5,083 nucleotides of DNA from Thermotogae bacterium (GCA_015486095.1 WFSK01000082.1:1-5083), one strand, 5' to 3'. Shown: positions 1 through 5,083, counted from the stretch's first letter. Numbers and translations are program-made. The notes: a model not told the origin generated them from the sequence alone.

Positions 1-1
1 A

Positions 2-226
2 ATATAATGTTTTTGAGCGACATCTTCTCAATCCTTTTTCTACTTCTTCAAGAGATTTTTTATAGTTTCTATTATGTTCGTACTTCAGCGAAGAAAAGTA
101 GTATTTCCAGCTTCTGTATTCTCTTGTTCCCTTTCCTCTTTCAATGGCGTAGTTTAAGAAAGGTTTTGAATACGATATACCGTAGGTGAACAGGATCTTC
201 GCAACCTCAGGGACAGTTTTATGCAC
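2..226 (-). CDS. Hypothetical protein, 5' part only (runs off the left edge), possible N-terminal helix-turn-helix
   Basis: An open frame on the minus strand has no stop from the left edge back to an in-frame TAA near 265-268. The only good start is GTG at 224-226, preceded by AGGAGA at 233-238 with 6 nt spacing, which is why I chose it. The 75 visible residues begin MHKTVPEVAKILFTYGIS and are rich in Lys, Arg, Tyr and Glu. They contain no signal peptide or membrane segment, so the product is probably cytoplasmic. The stretch 'TVPEVAKIL...GIS...YAIERGKG' (residues 4-32) faintly recalls the helix-turn-helix of MerR/excisionase-like proteins ('vpEvAkiLgvS...aIrrGkl'), but the match is weak and I do not recognise the family. 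A plus-strand frame at 7-189 is its antisense shadow. It is transcribed divergently from the repeat cassette, and its promoter region touches the first repeat unit, so a regulatory link is possible but unproven. I am fairly sure the gene is real and unsure of its role. Confidence 0.68.
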   Translation of the reverse strand, partial: MHKTVPEVAKILFTYGISYSKPFLNYAIERGKGTREYRSWKYYFSSLKYEHNRNYKKSLEEVEKGLRRCRSKTLY

Positions 227-232
227 AGTGAT

Positions 233-238
233 TCTCCT
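233..238 (-). promoter_or_regulatory. Shine-Dalgarno site fixing the GTG start of the left-edge gene
   Basis: AGGAGA on the minus strand ends 6 nt before GTG 224-226. It is a strong match to the 16S rRNA tail, and no ATG lies in frame upstream before a stop codon, so it decides the start. Confidence 0.65.
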
Positions 239-262
239 GAATTCTTGAATTCTTTTACCTAC

Positions 263-271
263 ATTTTAACA
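263..271 (-). promoter_or_regulatory. Extended -10 promoter for the left-edge minus-strand gene
   Basis: The minus strand reads TGTTAAAAT, an extended -10 (TG-n-TAAAAT, 5 of 6 bases of TATAAT), about 25 nt before the Shine-Dalgarno site. A TTGACC lies at 291-296, but at 22 nt the spacing is too long for a normal -35, so the extended -10 would have to carry the promoter. Transcription would start near 256. The TTGACC falls inside the first repeat unit. Confidence 0.4.
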
Positions 272-302
272 CATAGGATGCCCTGTTTTGGGTCAAAAAT
301 TC

Positions 303-312
303 CAACATGTTG
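303..312. promoter_or_regulatory. Palindrome CAACATGTTG, unit 1 (candidate operator)
   Basis: This perfect 10-bp palindrome is flanked by TT on the left and AA on the right after one mismatched position, giving a near-symmetric 16-bp site. It lies about 64 bp upstream of the -35 of the unit 1 promoter and on the far side of the divergent minus-strand promoter. The identical sequence recurs at 518-527 in unit 2. A binding site for a dimeric regulator is an inference. Confidence 0.4.
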
Positions 313-375
313 AAAACGCATAAAGATCAGAGGCCGAAACCCCTCGAGTAGCAAGGCTTTTCTGGGATACAAAAT

Positions 376-403
376 TTGATTGTCAGAATAAGTGTGGTAT
401 AGT
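376..403 (+). promoter_or_regulatory. Promoter of unit 1: TTGATT-16-TATAGT with extended -10
   Basis: The -35 TTGATT is at 376-381 and the -10 TATAGT at 398-403, with 16 nt between them and a TG at 395-396 giving an extended -10. Transcription would start near 410, about 26 nt before the ATG at 436. The same elements with the same spacing are present in unit 2. Confidence 0.65.
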
Positions 404-435
404 AAACGTGTGTTTTGAGAAAAAGGTTTAATGGC

Positions 436-489
436 ATGAAGAAGTACGTTTTGATTTTATATGCAGCATTGATGGGTGTTTTGGCATAG
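436..489 (+). pseudogene. Remnant of a small secreted-peptide gene: signal peptide only, 17 codons
   Basis: The frame encodes MKKYVLILYAALMGVLA and then stops at TAG 487-489. It is homologous to the start of the peptide gene at 652-849: both begin MKKY[VI]LI, continue with a hydrophobic core and end in VLA, which would be the signal peptidase site. The stop comes exactly where the next repeat unit begins (cATAGG), so the mature part is missing. The ribosome binding site is weaker than in the second copy (AAAAAGGTTTA, with one G missing). The promoter remains intact, so the region may still be transcribed. I read it as a truncated duplicate. A functional 17-residue hydrophobic peptide is possible but less likely. 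Confidence 0.6.
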
Positions 490-517
490 GGGGTGCCCTG
501 TTTTGGGTCAAAAAATC

Positions 518-527
518 CAACATGTTG
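518..527. promoter_or_regulatory. Palindrome CAACATGTTG, unit 2 (candidate operator)
   Basis: This is identical to the palindrome at 303-312 and lies the same distance upstream of its promoter. It sits in one of the two best-conserved blocks of the repeat, which is the main reason to treat it as a candidate protein-binding site. Confidence 0.4.
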
Positions 528-590
528 AAAAGGCATAAAAATCAGGGGCTAAAACTCTTCGAATGACGGGGCTTTCCAGGGGTACAAAAT

Positions 591-618
591 TTGATTGTCA
601 GAATAGGTGTGATATAGT
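591..618 (+). promoter_or_regulatory. Promoter of the secreted-peptide gene: TTGATT-16-TATAGT with extended -10
   Basis: The -35 TTGATT is at 591-596 and the -10 TATAGT at 613-618, with a 16-nt spacer and TG at 610-611. Start of transcription is expected near 625, giving a leader of about 27 nt. Conservation of every element and of the spacing with unit 1, while the surrounding sequence drifts, supports a working promoter. Confidence 0.7.
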
Positions 619-651
619 AAATATGTGCATCAAGAAAAAGGGGTGAATGGT

Positions 652-849
652 ATGAAAAAGTACATTTTGATCGTAGTTTTGATTCTTTTTCTGATTTTCG
701 GTATGATGGTTCTCGCAGATCCATCTGATGGCATAAACCCATTAGGAAGTGTTCAGCCTACTGATCAATATAGCCAAAATATAGGGGTAACAGTTCAGGT
801 AGAATATCTATACAGTGTACCTATTCAATTTCCAATATCGTTAGGATAG
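652..849 (+). CDS. Small secreted peptide precursor, 65 aa, unknown family
   Basis: The start at ATG 652 was chosen over GTG 625 because AAGGGGTG (638-645) lies 6 nt before it, because GTG 625 falls at the predicted transcription start, and because the signal peptide begins exactly here (MKKYILIVV). Residues 1-22 form a classic signal peptide: two lysines, a long hydrophobic core and V-L-A at 20-22, predicting cleavage before D23. The 43-residue mature part is acidic (Asp/Glu only, no Lys or Arg), has no cysteine, and ends in an alternating hydrophobic stretch (GVTVQVEYLY) that could form beta strands. There is no lipobox or anchor. I do not recognise the family. It could be a small exported envelope-associated protein, a signalling peptide or a bacteriocin-like peptide; nothing here decides between them. 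The beta-helix gene follows 88 bp downstream on the same strand with no clear terminator between, so they may share a transcript. Confidence 0.72.
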   Translation: MKKYILIVVLILFLIFGMMVLADPSDGINPLGSVQPTDQYSQNIGVTVQVEYLYSVPIQFPISLG

Positions 850-910
850 TTCTTCGTCGAGAAGCTTGTTAATTTTTTGATTTCAAGAACGGTTTTAGAG
901 GGGAGCTAAA

Positions 911-924
911 GCCTTTATAAAGGC
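911..924. promoter_or_regulatory. Perfect 14-bp palindrome GCCTTTATAAAGGC before the beta-helix gene
   Basis: The palindrome ends directly against the Shine-Dalgarno site (AGAAAGG, 925-931). It could be an operator or, as RNA, a small element affecting ribosome access, although a fully self-complementary 14-mer has no loop and would fold only as a short stem. It also contains a TTATAA resembling a -10, but I find no suitable -35 and the start of transcription would fall on the ribosome binding site. Confidence 0.35.
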
Positions 925-931
925 AGAAAGG
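925..931 (+). promoter_or_regulatory. Shine-Dalgarno site AGAAAGG deciding the start at 938
   Basis: AGAAAGG matches the start of the anti-Shine-Dalgarno complement (AGAAAGGAGGT) and lies 6 nt before ATG 938. The in-frame TTG at 932 touches it and cannot be the start. GTG 941 is a weaker alternative. Confidence 0.6.
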
Positions 932-937
932 TTGGTT

Positions 938-1735
938 ATGGTGACCGAGGAGACGGCGATTACGAAAACTTCTTCTAATACTGAATTCACTGGGATTCAG
1001 AAGGCGATCAGTGCTGCAAAAGAAGGAGATATCATAAAGATCGATAAGGGTACTTATCGGGAGAATCTTCTGATCAATAAAGATATAGTACTGATCGGAG
1101 AAGATGCAGAAAACACGTTCTTGATGCCCGCCGATGATCGCAGACCTACGATAATGATAGTCCTGAGTGGTAAACATCGGCATGTTGTTCTCAGCAATAT
1201 AACCATATTCACTTGTAGTGTTGGTATTGAGGTTTTAGGATCGAGATCACAAGAAGTTATCATTGAAAAGAATAAGATCATCGGCGGCTGTTATAATGAT
1301 AAAAAAGAAGGGATAGGAGTTCGGCTACTGGGGAATATTTACGTTTCAATTTGCGATAACTTCATAGGACATCTATCAACAGGTATCTTTGTGAGTGGTA
1401 AGGTCCTCGCCGAGGTTCAAAGAAACCAGATCTCTGAAAACTACACAGGAATAGTTATTGAAGGAAGGAGTAAGGTTACTGCGAGTGAAAATCAGATATC
1501 GTATAATGATGATAACGGTATAAGAATGAATGGAAAAGGGCTTTTAGATGCCTCTCAGAATAGGATCATGAATAACAAAGGATGGGGAATTTATCTTGAG
1601 AATCAACCGTATTCACTTACTGATACCAGCTTTGGGATAAAGGGGGAAGGAAATAGGCTCTCCAACAACCACAGGGGTAATCTCCACCCCGAGGATTACC
1701 CCGGATATTTTCATTTTGTAATTAAAGATAGCTAA
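938..1735 (+). CDS. Right-handed parallel beta-helix repeat protein, 265 aa
   Basis: The N-terminal segment at about 19-55 (IQKAISAAKEGDIIKIDKG, then TYRENLLI and IVLIGE) is the usual opening of pectate-lyase-like/NosD-like beta-helix proteins: an amphipathic helix capping the first coil, then 'GTY.E.l.I.k...liGe'. It is followed by coils of 22-29 residues. The 'GI' turn recurs at residues 96, 125, 149, 171, 194 and 217, and an asparagine ladder of the form N-x-[I/L] recurs at 112, 141, 163, 185, 208 and 239 (NKI, NFI, NQI, NQI, NRI, NRL). The last four coils are nearly regular at 22-23 residues. There is no signal peptide or membrane segment, unusual for a fold often found in exported carbohydrate-active proteins, so it is either cytoplasmic or exported in another way. 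I see no catalytic residues that would identify a lyase, esterase or epimerase, so no activity is assigned. The gene lies 88 bp after the peptide gene on the same strand and converges with polC, 64 bp away. Confidence 0.85.
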   Translation: MVTEETAITKTSSNTEFTGIQKAISAAKEGDIIKIDKGTYRENLLINKDIVLIGEDAENTFLMPADDRRPTIMIVLSGKHRHVVLSNITIFTCSVGIEVLGSRSQEVIIEKNKIIGGCYNDKKEGIGVRLLGNIYVSICDNFIGHLSTGIFVSGKVLAEVQRNQISENYTGIVIEGRSKVTASENQISYNDDNGIRMNGKGLLDASQNRIMNNKGWGIYLENQPYSLTDTSFGIKGEGNRLSNNHRGNLHPEDYPGYFHFVIKDS

Positions 1736-1753
1736 ACATTGGAGAAGCTGTAG

Positions 1754-1783
1754 GAACAGGTCTTTGCAGTATCTGTTCATTTT
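1754..1783 (+). terminator. Possible weak terminator between the convergent beta-helix and polC genes
   Basis: GAACAGGT (1754-1761) pairs with ATCTGTTC (1771-1778) to give an 8-bp stem including one G-U pair and a 9-nt loop. It is followed by ATTTTC and a pyrimidine-rich stretch. The U-run is short and the stem is weak in GC, so termination is tentative. On the minus strand the hairpin lies just after the polC stop but has no U-tract there. Confidence 0.3.
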
Positions 1784-1799
1784 CGCTTTGCCCCTTTCT

Positions 1800-4700
1800 T
1801 CATCCGAACAAGCTGATTTGTTCACGTTCTGGTAGGTTGTCGAATATGCCATATCTTTTCATCATCTCTATATGTGTTTTGTTTAGCCGGGTTCTTTTTT
1901 GTAGATCTTCAATAGAAGTGAAAGGTCTCTTCTTCCTCTCTTCTATAATGCTGTTTGCAACCTTTCCCCCAAGCCCTTCGAGTGTAGAGAAAGGTAACCT
2001 CAAGCCATTATCCTCTATTAAGAACCTGGTGGAATCGGACCTATCCAAGTCTAATGGTTTGAAATCAAAACCTCTTAGGTACATTTCGTACGCAACTTCT
2101 AATGACGTCATCTCTCCCCTCTCTTTCACATTGAGGGAATTTCCTTTTGAAGATAATTCCTTTAATCTTCGGGCTATTCCTATCATTCCATCCTTTACCC
2201 ACTCCGCATGCAATCCTTTTTGCGTGGAGAAATACGTCGCATAGAATGCGAGTGGATAATGGCATTTGAAATACGCTATCCTGAATGCCATGGTAACATA
2301 TGCAACCGCATGTGCCTTTGGGAACATGTACTTGATCTTATTGCAAGACGATATGTACCAGGAGGGTATCCCGAGTTTTTTCATCTCTTCCTCTTCTTTC
2401 TCTGCCAATCCCTTCCCTTTTCTAACCCTTTCCATTATCTCGAATGCCAAAGCGGGTTCCATTCCTCTGCCTATTAGATAATTCATCACATCGTCTCTAA
2501 CGGATATAACATGAGATAGATCTGTAACACCTTCCTCTATCAGTTTTTGTGCGTTGTTCAGCCATACATCCGTCCCATGAGATAGACCAGATATGCGTAC
2601 CAGATCAGCGAAGGTCTTCGGCTTCGTCTCCTTCAGCATCTGTCTGACAAAATGTGTTCCGAACTCAGGAATACCTACTGTTCCAACCGAAAAATAATTC
2701 GTCTTCTCTTTGAATTTCAGAGAACGGGTAGAAGAAAAGAGCATCATAGTGGCATGGTCTGACATGGGAACTTCCAGAGGGTCTTTACCTGTTAATTCTT
2801 TTAATATTTTTATCATAGTAGGATTATCGTGCCCGAGTAGATCGAGTTTTACGAGTGCATCATGTATGGAGTGATAATCGAAATGGGTGGTCTTTATAGG
2901 AGTGTTCAACTCATTGGCAGGGAATTGAACAGGTGTGAAGTCATAAACCTCCATATCCTGTGGAATTATCATCAAACCGCCTGGATGCTGTCCCGTCGTC
3001 CTTTTGACACCGGTGAGTGAGATTATCAATCTCTGCATCTCGGCAGAATTCATCGCCTCACCAGTCTTTTCGGCGAAATTCTTGACGTATCCAAATGCGG
3101 TTCTATCCGCAATGGTGGATATCGTACCTGCTCTGAAAACGTGTTCTTTACCGAACAACTTGACCGTATAATCATGTGCACGCTGTTGGTATTCACCGGA
3201 GAAGTTCAGGTCTATATCTGGTATCTTATCTCCCTTGAATCCCATGAACACTTCAAACGGTATGTTTTGTCCATCTTTTACCATCTTCACCTTACAAACA
3301 GGGCAATCCTTATCGGGCAGATCGAATCCAGAATCGACGCCTTCCACGAACTCCACCCGTTTGCAGGAAGGACACCTGTAGTGGGGAGGTAAAGGATTTA
3401 CTTCAGTTATACCGAGAAGATAGGCGACGAATGATGACCCTACCGATCCTCTCGAACCTACAATATATCCATCTCGGTTAGATTTGGCGACTAATTTCTG
3501 AGCTATCAAATAAAGAACAGCGTAACCATTTCCAATTATGGCGGATAATTCTCTATCCACCCTATTCTTTATCAAAGCGGGTGGTTCATTTCCGTATAGT
3601 TCTTTCAAGCGCATATCACATATCCTCTTTATATCTTCTTCCGCCCCATCTATGTGGGGAGGATGGAGTTCATCGAAGATCAATTTGATATCCTCTATCT
3701 CATCGGCTATGGCGTTCGTGTTCTTCACCACCACTTCATATGCCTGTTCAGGAGTTAAATACCTCTTGGCTTCTTCCATCATCTCATCTGTGGTACGTAG
3801 ATATGTCCCTGGTTGTTTATCCCAATTCTTGTATTTCTGCCCCATCTGAAGTATCTTCCTCACAAAGGCGTCTTCGGGGTCGAGAAAGTGAGCATCACTC
3901 GTCATAACAACCCTTTTGTTCAGTTTCTTGCCCAGCTCCACTATCCTTCTATTCATCTCTTCCAGCCTGATCACATCGATCCCGTGTTCTGATGCCCATA
4001 TCTCACTGTTGGATATGGGTTGTATCTCCAGGTAATCGTACTGAGAGGCAATCTGCTCCAATTCCTCATCCGATGCACCGTCCAGATATGCTTGGGTCAA
4101 TTCACCCGAGATGCAGGCTGTGCCTATCAATAAACCATTTCTAAACTTTTCAAGCCTCTTTTTGGGTATTCTTGGTTTGAAATAGAAATACTTTGTGTGG
4201 GATTCTGAAACGAGTCGGTACAGATTCTTCAAGCCCTTCTGATTCTTCACCAATATCGTGACATGATATCTCTTCGGAGAGCCAGGGGCAGATGTCTCCA
4301 TCATATCGTTGAATTCGGAAAGGGTACGAACATCATGCTCGTTTTCAAGCATATCAAGGAACTTGAGGAAACATCTTGCTGTCATCTTCGCGTCATCCAA
4401 TGCCCTATGATGCTTGAAGTCACCGAATCCCAATCGTTTTGCCATAGAATCAAGGGTGTAGCTTTTCAGTTTTAATAACAATCTGGCCATGCCGAGAGTA
4501 TCTATTTGTGGTATTTTCAAGGTTATACCCAATTCCGATTTGGCAGCATATCGCAGGAATCTGTAATCGAACCTAACGTTATGCCCAACGAGGATGCCAT
4601 CTCCTGCGAATTCCAAAAAATCCTTTAGAGCATTAGCGAGTGGGACACCATTATTTAGCATATCTTCGGTTATGCCCGTCAGGTTTGTTATCTCTGCGCT

Positions 4701-5083
4701 CAGCTCGTCTTTTATCTTTATCATCCTCTGGAACTCTTTCTTCATTTCTCCTCCTTCTATTTCCACCGCACCAATGGAGATAATTTTTCCACCCTTAGGA
4801 TTGAGAGATGTCGTCTCCAGGTCAAAGACTATATACCTTTGCTTCCTGAATCCTATATCGCCAAGGTGCCAATCGATGAAGATCTCATCCGAAGAGTCCT
4901 TTATCAAATAGCCCTCCATACCCAATATGGGCTTTATACCGTTTTCTTTACACTTCCTGTAAAATTCTGGAAACGCCTGAACCACCCCGTGATCGGTCAC
5001 GGCAACGGCTTTATGTCCCCACTCCTTCAACCTCCTCACGAGTTCATCTACATCTATGATCCCATCGAGGGCGCTCATCTTCG
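1800..5083 (-). CDS. polC: DNA polymerase III alpha subunit, PolC type (5' end beyond the window)
   Basis: Replicative polymerase with built-in 3'-5' proofreading. Numbering is from the internal Met at 5076-5078. This is not the start: the frame stays open to the edge as (x)CG-AAG-ATG, fitting Thr-Lys-Met of the PHP motif 'HTKMSALDG'. Compared from memory with the roughly 1370-residue Thermotoga PolC, about 275 N-terminal residues (N-terminal and OB domains, first PHP histidines) lie outside. Visible are PHP part 1 (1-77; TDHG, E55); an inserted DnaQ-like exonuclease (about 80-245; Exo I D86/E88, Exo II GHNVRFD with D171, Exo III H224/D229); PHP part 2 (about 265-400; H272, C322, D395, H397); and the polymerase with GSRGSVGSS (541-549), a zinc site C569-x2-C572...C592-x2-C595, palm aspartates D621 and D623 in PDIDLNF and D746 in KLDLLGHD, and TTGQHPGGLMII. 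A helix-hairpin-helix region lies at about 1025-1080, and QISLF at 1087-1091 is the sliding-clamp motif. All key residues are present and no frameshift is seen. The TGA stop is at 1800-1802. Confidence 0.97.
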   Translation of the reverse strand, partial: KMSALDGIIDVDELVRRLKEWGHKAVAVTDHGVVQAFPEFYRKCKENGIKPILGMEGYLIKDSSDEIFIDWHLGDIGFRKQRYIVFDLETTSLNPKGGKIISIGAVEIEGGEMKKEFQRMIKIKDELSAEITNLTGITEDMLNNGVPLANALKDFLEFAGDGILVGHNVRFDYRFLRYAAKSELGITLKIPQIDTLGMARLLLKLKSYTLDSMAKRLGFGDFKHHRALDDAKMTARCFLKFLDMLENEHDVRTLSEFNDMMETSAPGSPKRYHVTILVKNQKGLKNLYRLVSESHTKYFYFKPRIPKKRLEKFRNGLLIGTACISGELTQAYLDGASDEELEQIASQYDYLEIQPISNSEIWASEHGIDVIRLEEMNRRIVELGKKLNKRVVMTSDAHFLDPEDAFVRKILQMGQKYKNWDKQPGTYLRTTDEMMEEAKRYLTPEQAYEVVVKNTNAIADEIEDIKLIFDELHPPHIDGAEEDIKRICDMRLKELYGNEPPALIKNRVDRELSAIIGNGYAVLYLIAQKLVAKSNRDGYIVGSRGSVGSSFVAYLLGITEVNPLPPHYRCPSCKRVEFVEGVDSGFDLPDKDCPVCKVKMVKDGQNIPFEVFMGFKGDKIPDIDLNFSGEYQQRAHDYTVKLFGKEHVFRAGTISTIADRTAFGYVKNFAEKTGEAMNSAEMQRLIISLTGVKRTTGQHPGGLMIIPQDMEVYDFTPVQFPANELNTPIKTTHFDYHSIHDALVKLDLLGHDNPTMIKILKELTGKDPLEVPMSDHATMMLFSSTRSLKFKEKTNYFSVGTVGIPEFGTHFVRQMLKETKPKTFADLVRISGLSHGTDVWLNNAQKLIEEGVTDLSHVISVRDDVMNYLIGRGMEPALAFEIMERVRKGKGLAEKEEEEMKKLGIPSWYISSCNKIKYMFPKAHAVAYVTMAFRIAYFKCHYPLAFYATYFSTQKGLHAEWVKDGMIGIARRLKELSSKGNSLNVKERGEMTSLEVAYEMYLRGFDFKPLDLDRSDSTRFLIEDNGLRLPFSTLEGLGGKVANSIIEERKKRPFTSIEDLQKRTRLNKTHIEMMKRYGIFDNLPEREQISLFG

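Larger units (their letters stand above)
272..484 (+). repeat. Tandem repeat unit 1 (promoter plus signal-peptide cassette)
   Basis: This unit aligns with 485-717 at a constant offset of 215 bp from about 281 to 420, with no indels. I counted 24 differences in 140 positions by hand (about 83% identity). Differences are mostly transitions and cluster at 325-367 and 407-418. Two blocks are almost unchanged: 281-318 (CCCTGTTTTGGGTCAAAAA and the CAACATGTTG palindrome) and 368-403 (the promoter). After 420 the alignment continues through the ribosome binding site and the start codon into the signal-peptide reading frame, with a 1-nt indel and then lower similarity. Invariant blocks next to drifting linkers suggest that the regulatory parts are under selection. 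Confidence 0.9.
485..717 (+). repeat. Tandem repeat unit 2 (promoter plus signal-peptide cassette)
   Basis: This is the second copy of the unit described at 272-484 and directly abuts it. It opens with cATAGGGGGTGCCC against cATAGGATGCCC in unit 1, a 2-nt difference. It keeps the CCCTGTTTTGGGTCAAAAA block, the palindrome and the promoter. Its signal-peptide part is 5 codons longer than in unit 1, and its reading frame continues into a full precursor. Beyond the signal-peptide end at 717 there is no counterpart in unit 1. Confidence 0.9.

Noticed and set aside
7..189. Plus-strand 60-aa hydrophobic open frame
   Set aside because: It is antisense to the left-edge minus-strand gene, which has a proper ribosome binding site and promoter. 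The plus frame has no ribosome binding site, and its Phe/Leu/Ser-rich composition is typical of the complement of Lys/Glu-rich coding DNA.
281..299. CCCTGTTTTGGGTCAAAAA as a hairpin terminator
   Set aside because: The stem is only 3 bp, and the homopolymer run is A on the plus strand and precedes the stem on the minus strand, so it does not fit an intrinsic terminator.
320..375. Riboswitch or structured leader in the linker between palindrome and promoter
   Set aside because: The segment lies upstream of the predicted transcription start, is the most divergent part of the repeat, and shows no stem preserved between the two copies.
272..717. CRISPR array, insertion sequence or miniature transposon
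   Set aside because: There are only two long units with no spacers, no terminal inverted repeats or target-site duplications that I could find, and no transposase in the window.
327..742. Two related minus-strand frames (327-536 and 542-742) sharing a segment containing LTIKFC
   Set aside because: Their similarity comes only from the DNA repeat. Differences between copies show no codon-position bias, both frames lie antisense to the promoters and signal-peptide genes, and neither has a ribosome binding site.
849..890. GTTCTT...AAGAAC inverted repeat with a T6 run after the peptide gene, as a terminator
   Set aside because: The arms are 6 bp with a 30-nt loop, and the T-run lies inside the loop instead of after the stem. 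It gives no good reason to separate the peptide and beta-helix transcripts.
869..1281. Minus-strand frames opposite the beta-helix gene
   Set aside because: They are shadows of a plus-strand gene with clear repeat periodicity and a good ribosome binding site. The translations resemble no family.
1837..4911. Several plus-strand frames of 70-135 aa inside polC
   Set aside because: They are antisense to a highly conserved polymerase, lack ribosome binding sites, and have Ser/Phe/Leu-rich shadow composition.

Overview
The window is dominated by a minus-strand gene for a PolC-type (Gram-positive/Thermotogota style) DNA polymerase III alpha subunit, which fills positions 1800 to the right edge and continues beyond it. 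Its architecture (proofreading exonuclease inserted in the PHP domain, zinc-binding thumb motif, PDIDLNF active site, C-terminal clamp-binding motif) is unambiguous. Its wording (for example 'NPLPPHYRC', 'GVKRTTGQHPGGLMIIP', 'LFPKAHAVAYVSMAF'-like segments) is closest, from memory, to PolC of Thermotoga and relatives. I therefore infer a member of the Thermotogota, with a related Firmicute as the alternative. The DNA is moderately AT-rich, and Shine-Dalgarno sites are strong and sit about 6 nt before the starts.

Layout, left to right. Positions 2-226 (minus) hold the first 75 codons of an unrecognised gene that runs off the left edge. It has a GTG start, a good ribosome binding site and an extended -10 promoter. 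Positions 272-717 hold an imperfect tandem duplication with an offset of about 215 bp. Each unit carries a 10-bp palindrome, an identically spaced extended -10 promoter, a ribosome binding site and the start of a signal-peptide reading frame. In the first unit the frame stops right at the end of the signal peptide, so it looks like a remnant. In the second it continues into a 65-aa precursor of an acidic, cysteine-free secreted peptide (652-849). A 265-aa parallel beta-helix protein without a signal peptide follows at 938-1735 on the same strand, probably co-transcribed, with a perfect 14-bp palindrome just before its ribosome binding site. It converges on polC, with a small hairpin in the 64-bp gap.

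The polymerase is core replication machinery and has no evident functional link to the left part. The left 1.7 kb looks accessory: a divergent small gene, a duplicated regulatory/leader cassette, a small exported peptide and a repeat-rich beta-helix protein. The strongest candidate for something undescribed is the duplicated promoter-plus-signal-peptide cassette and its secreted peptide. No mobile element, CRISPR array, tRNA or rRNA was seen.
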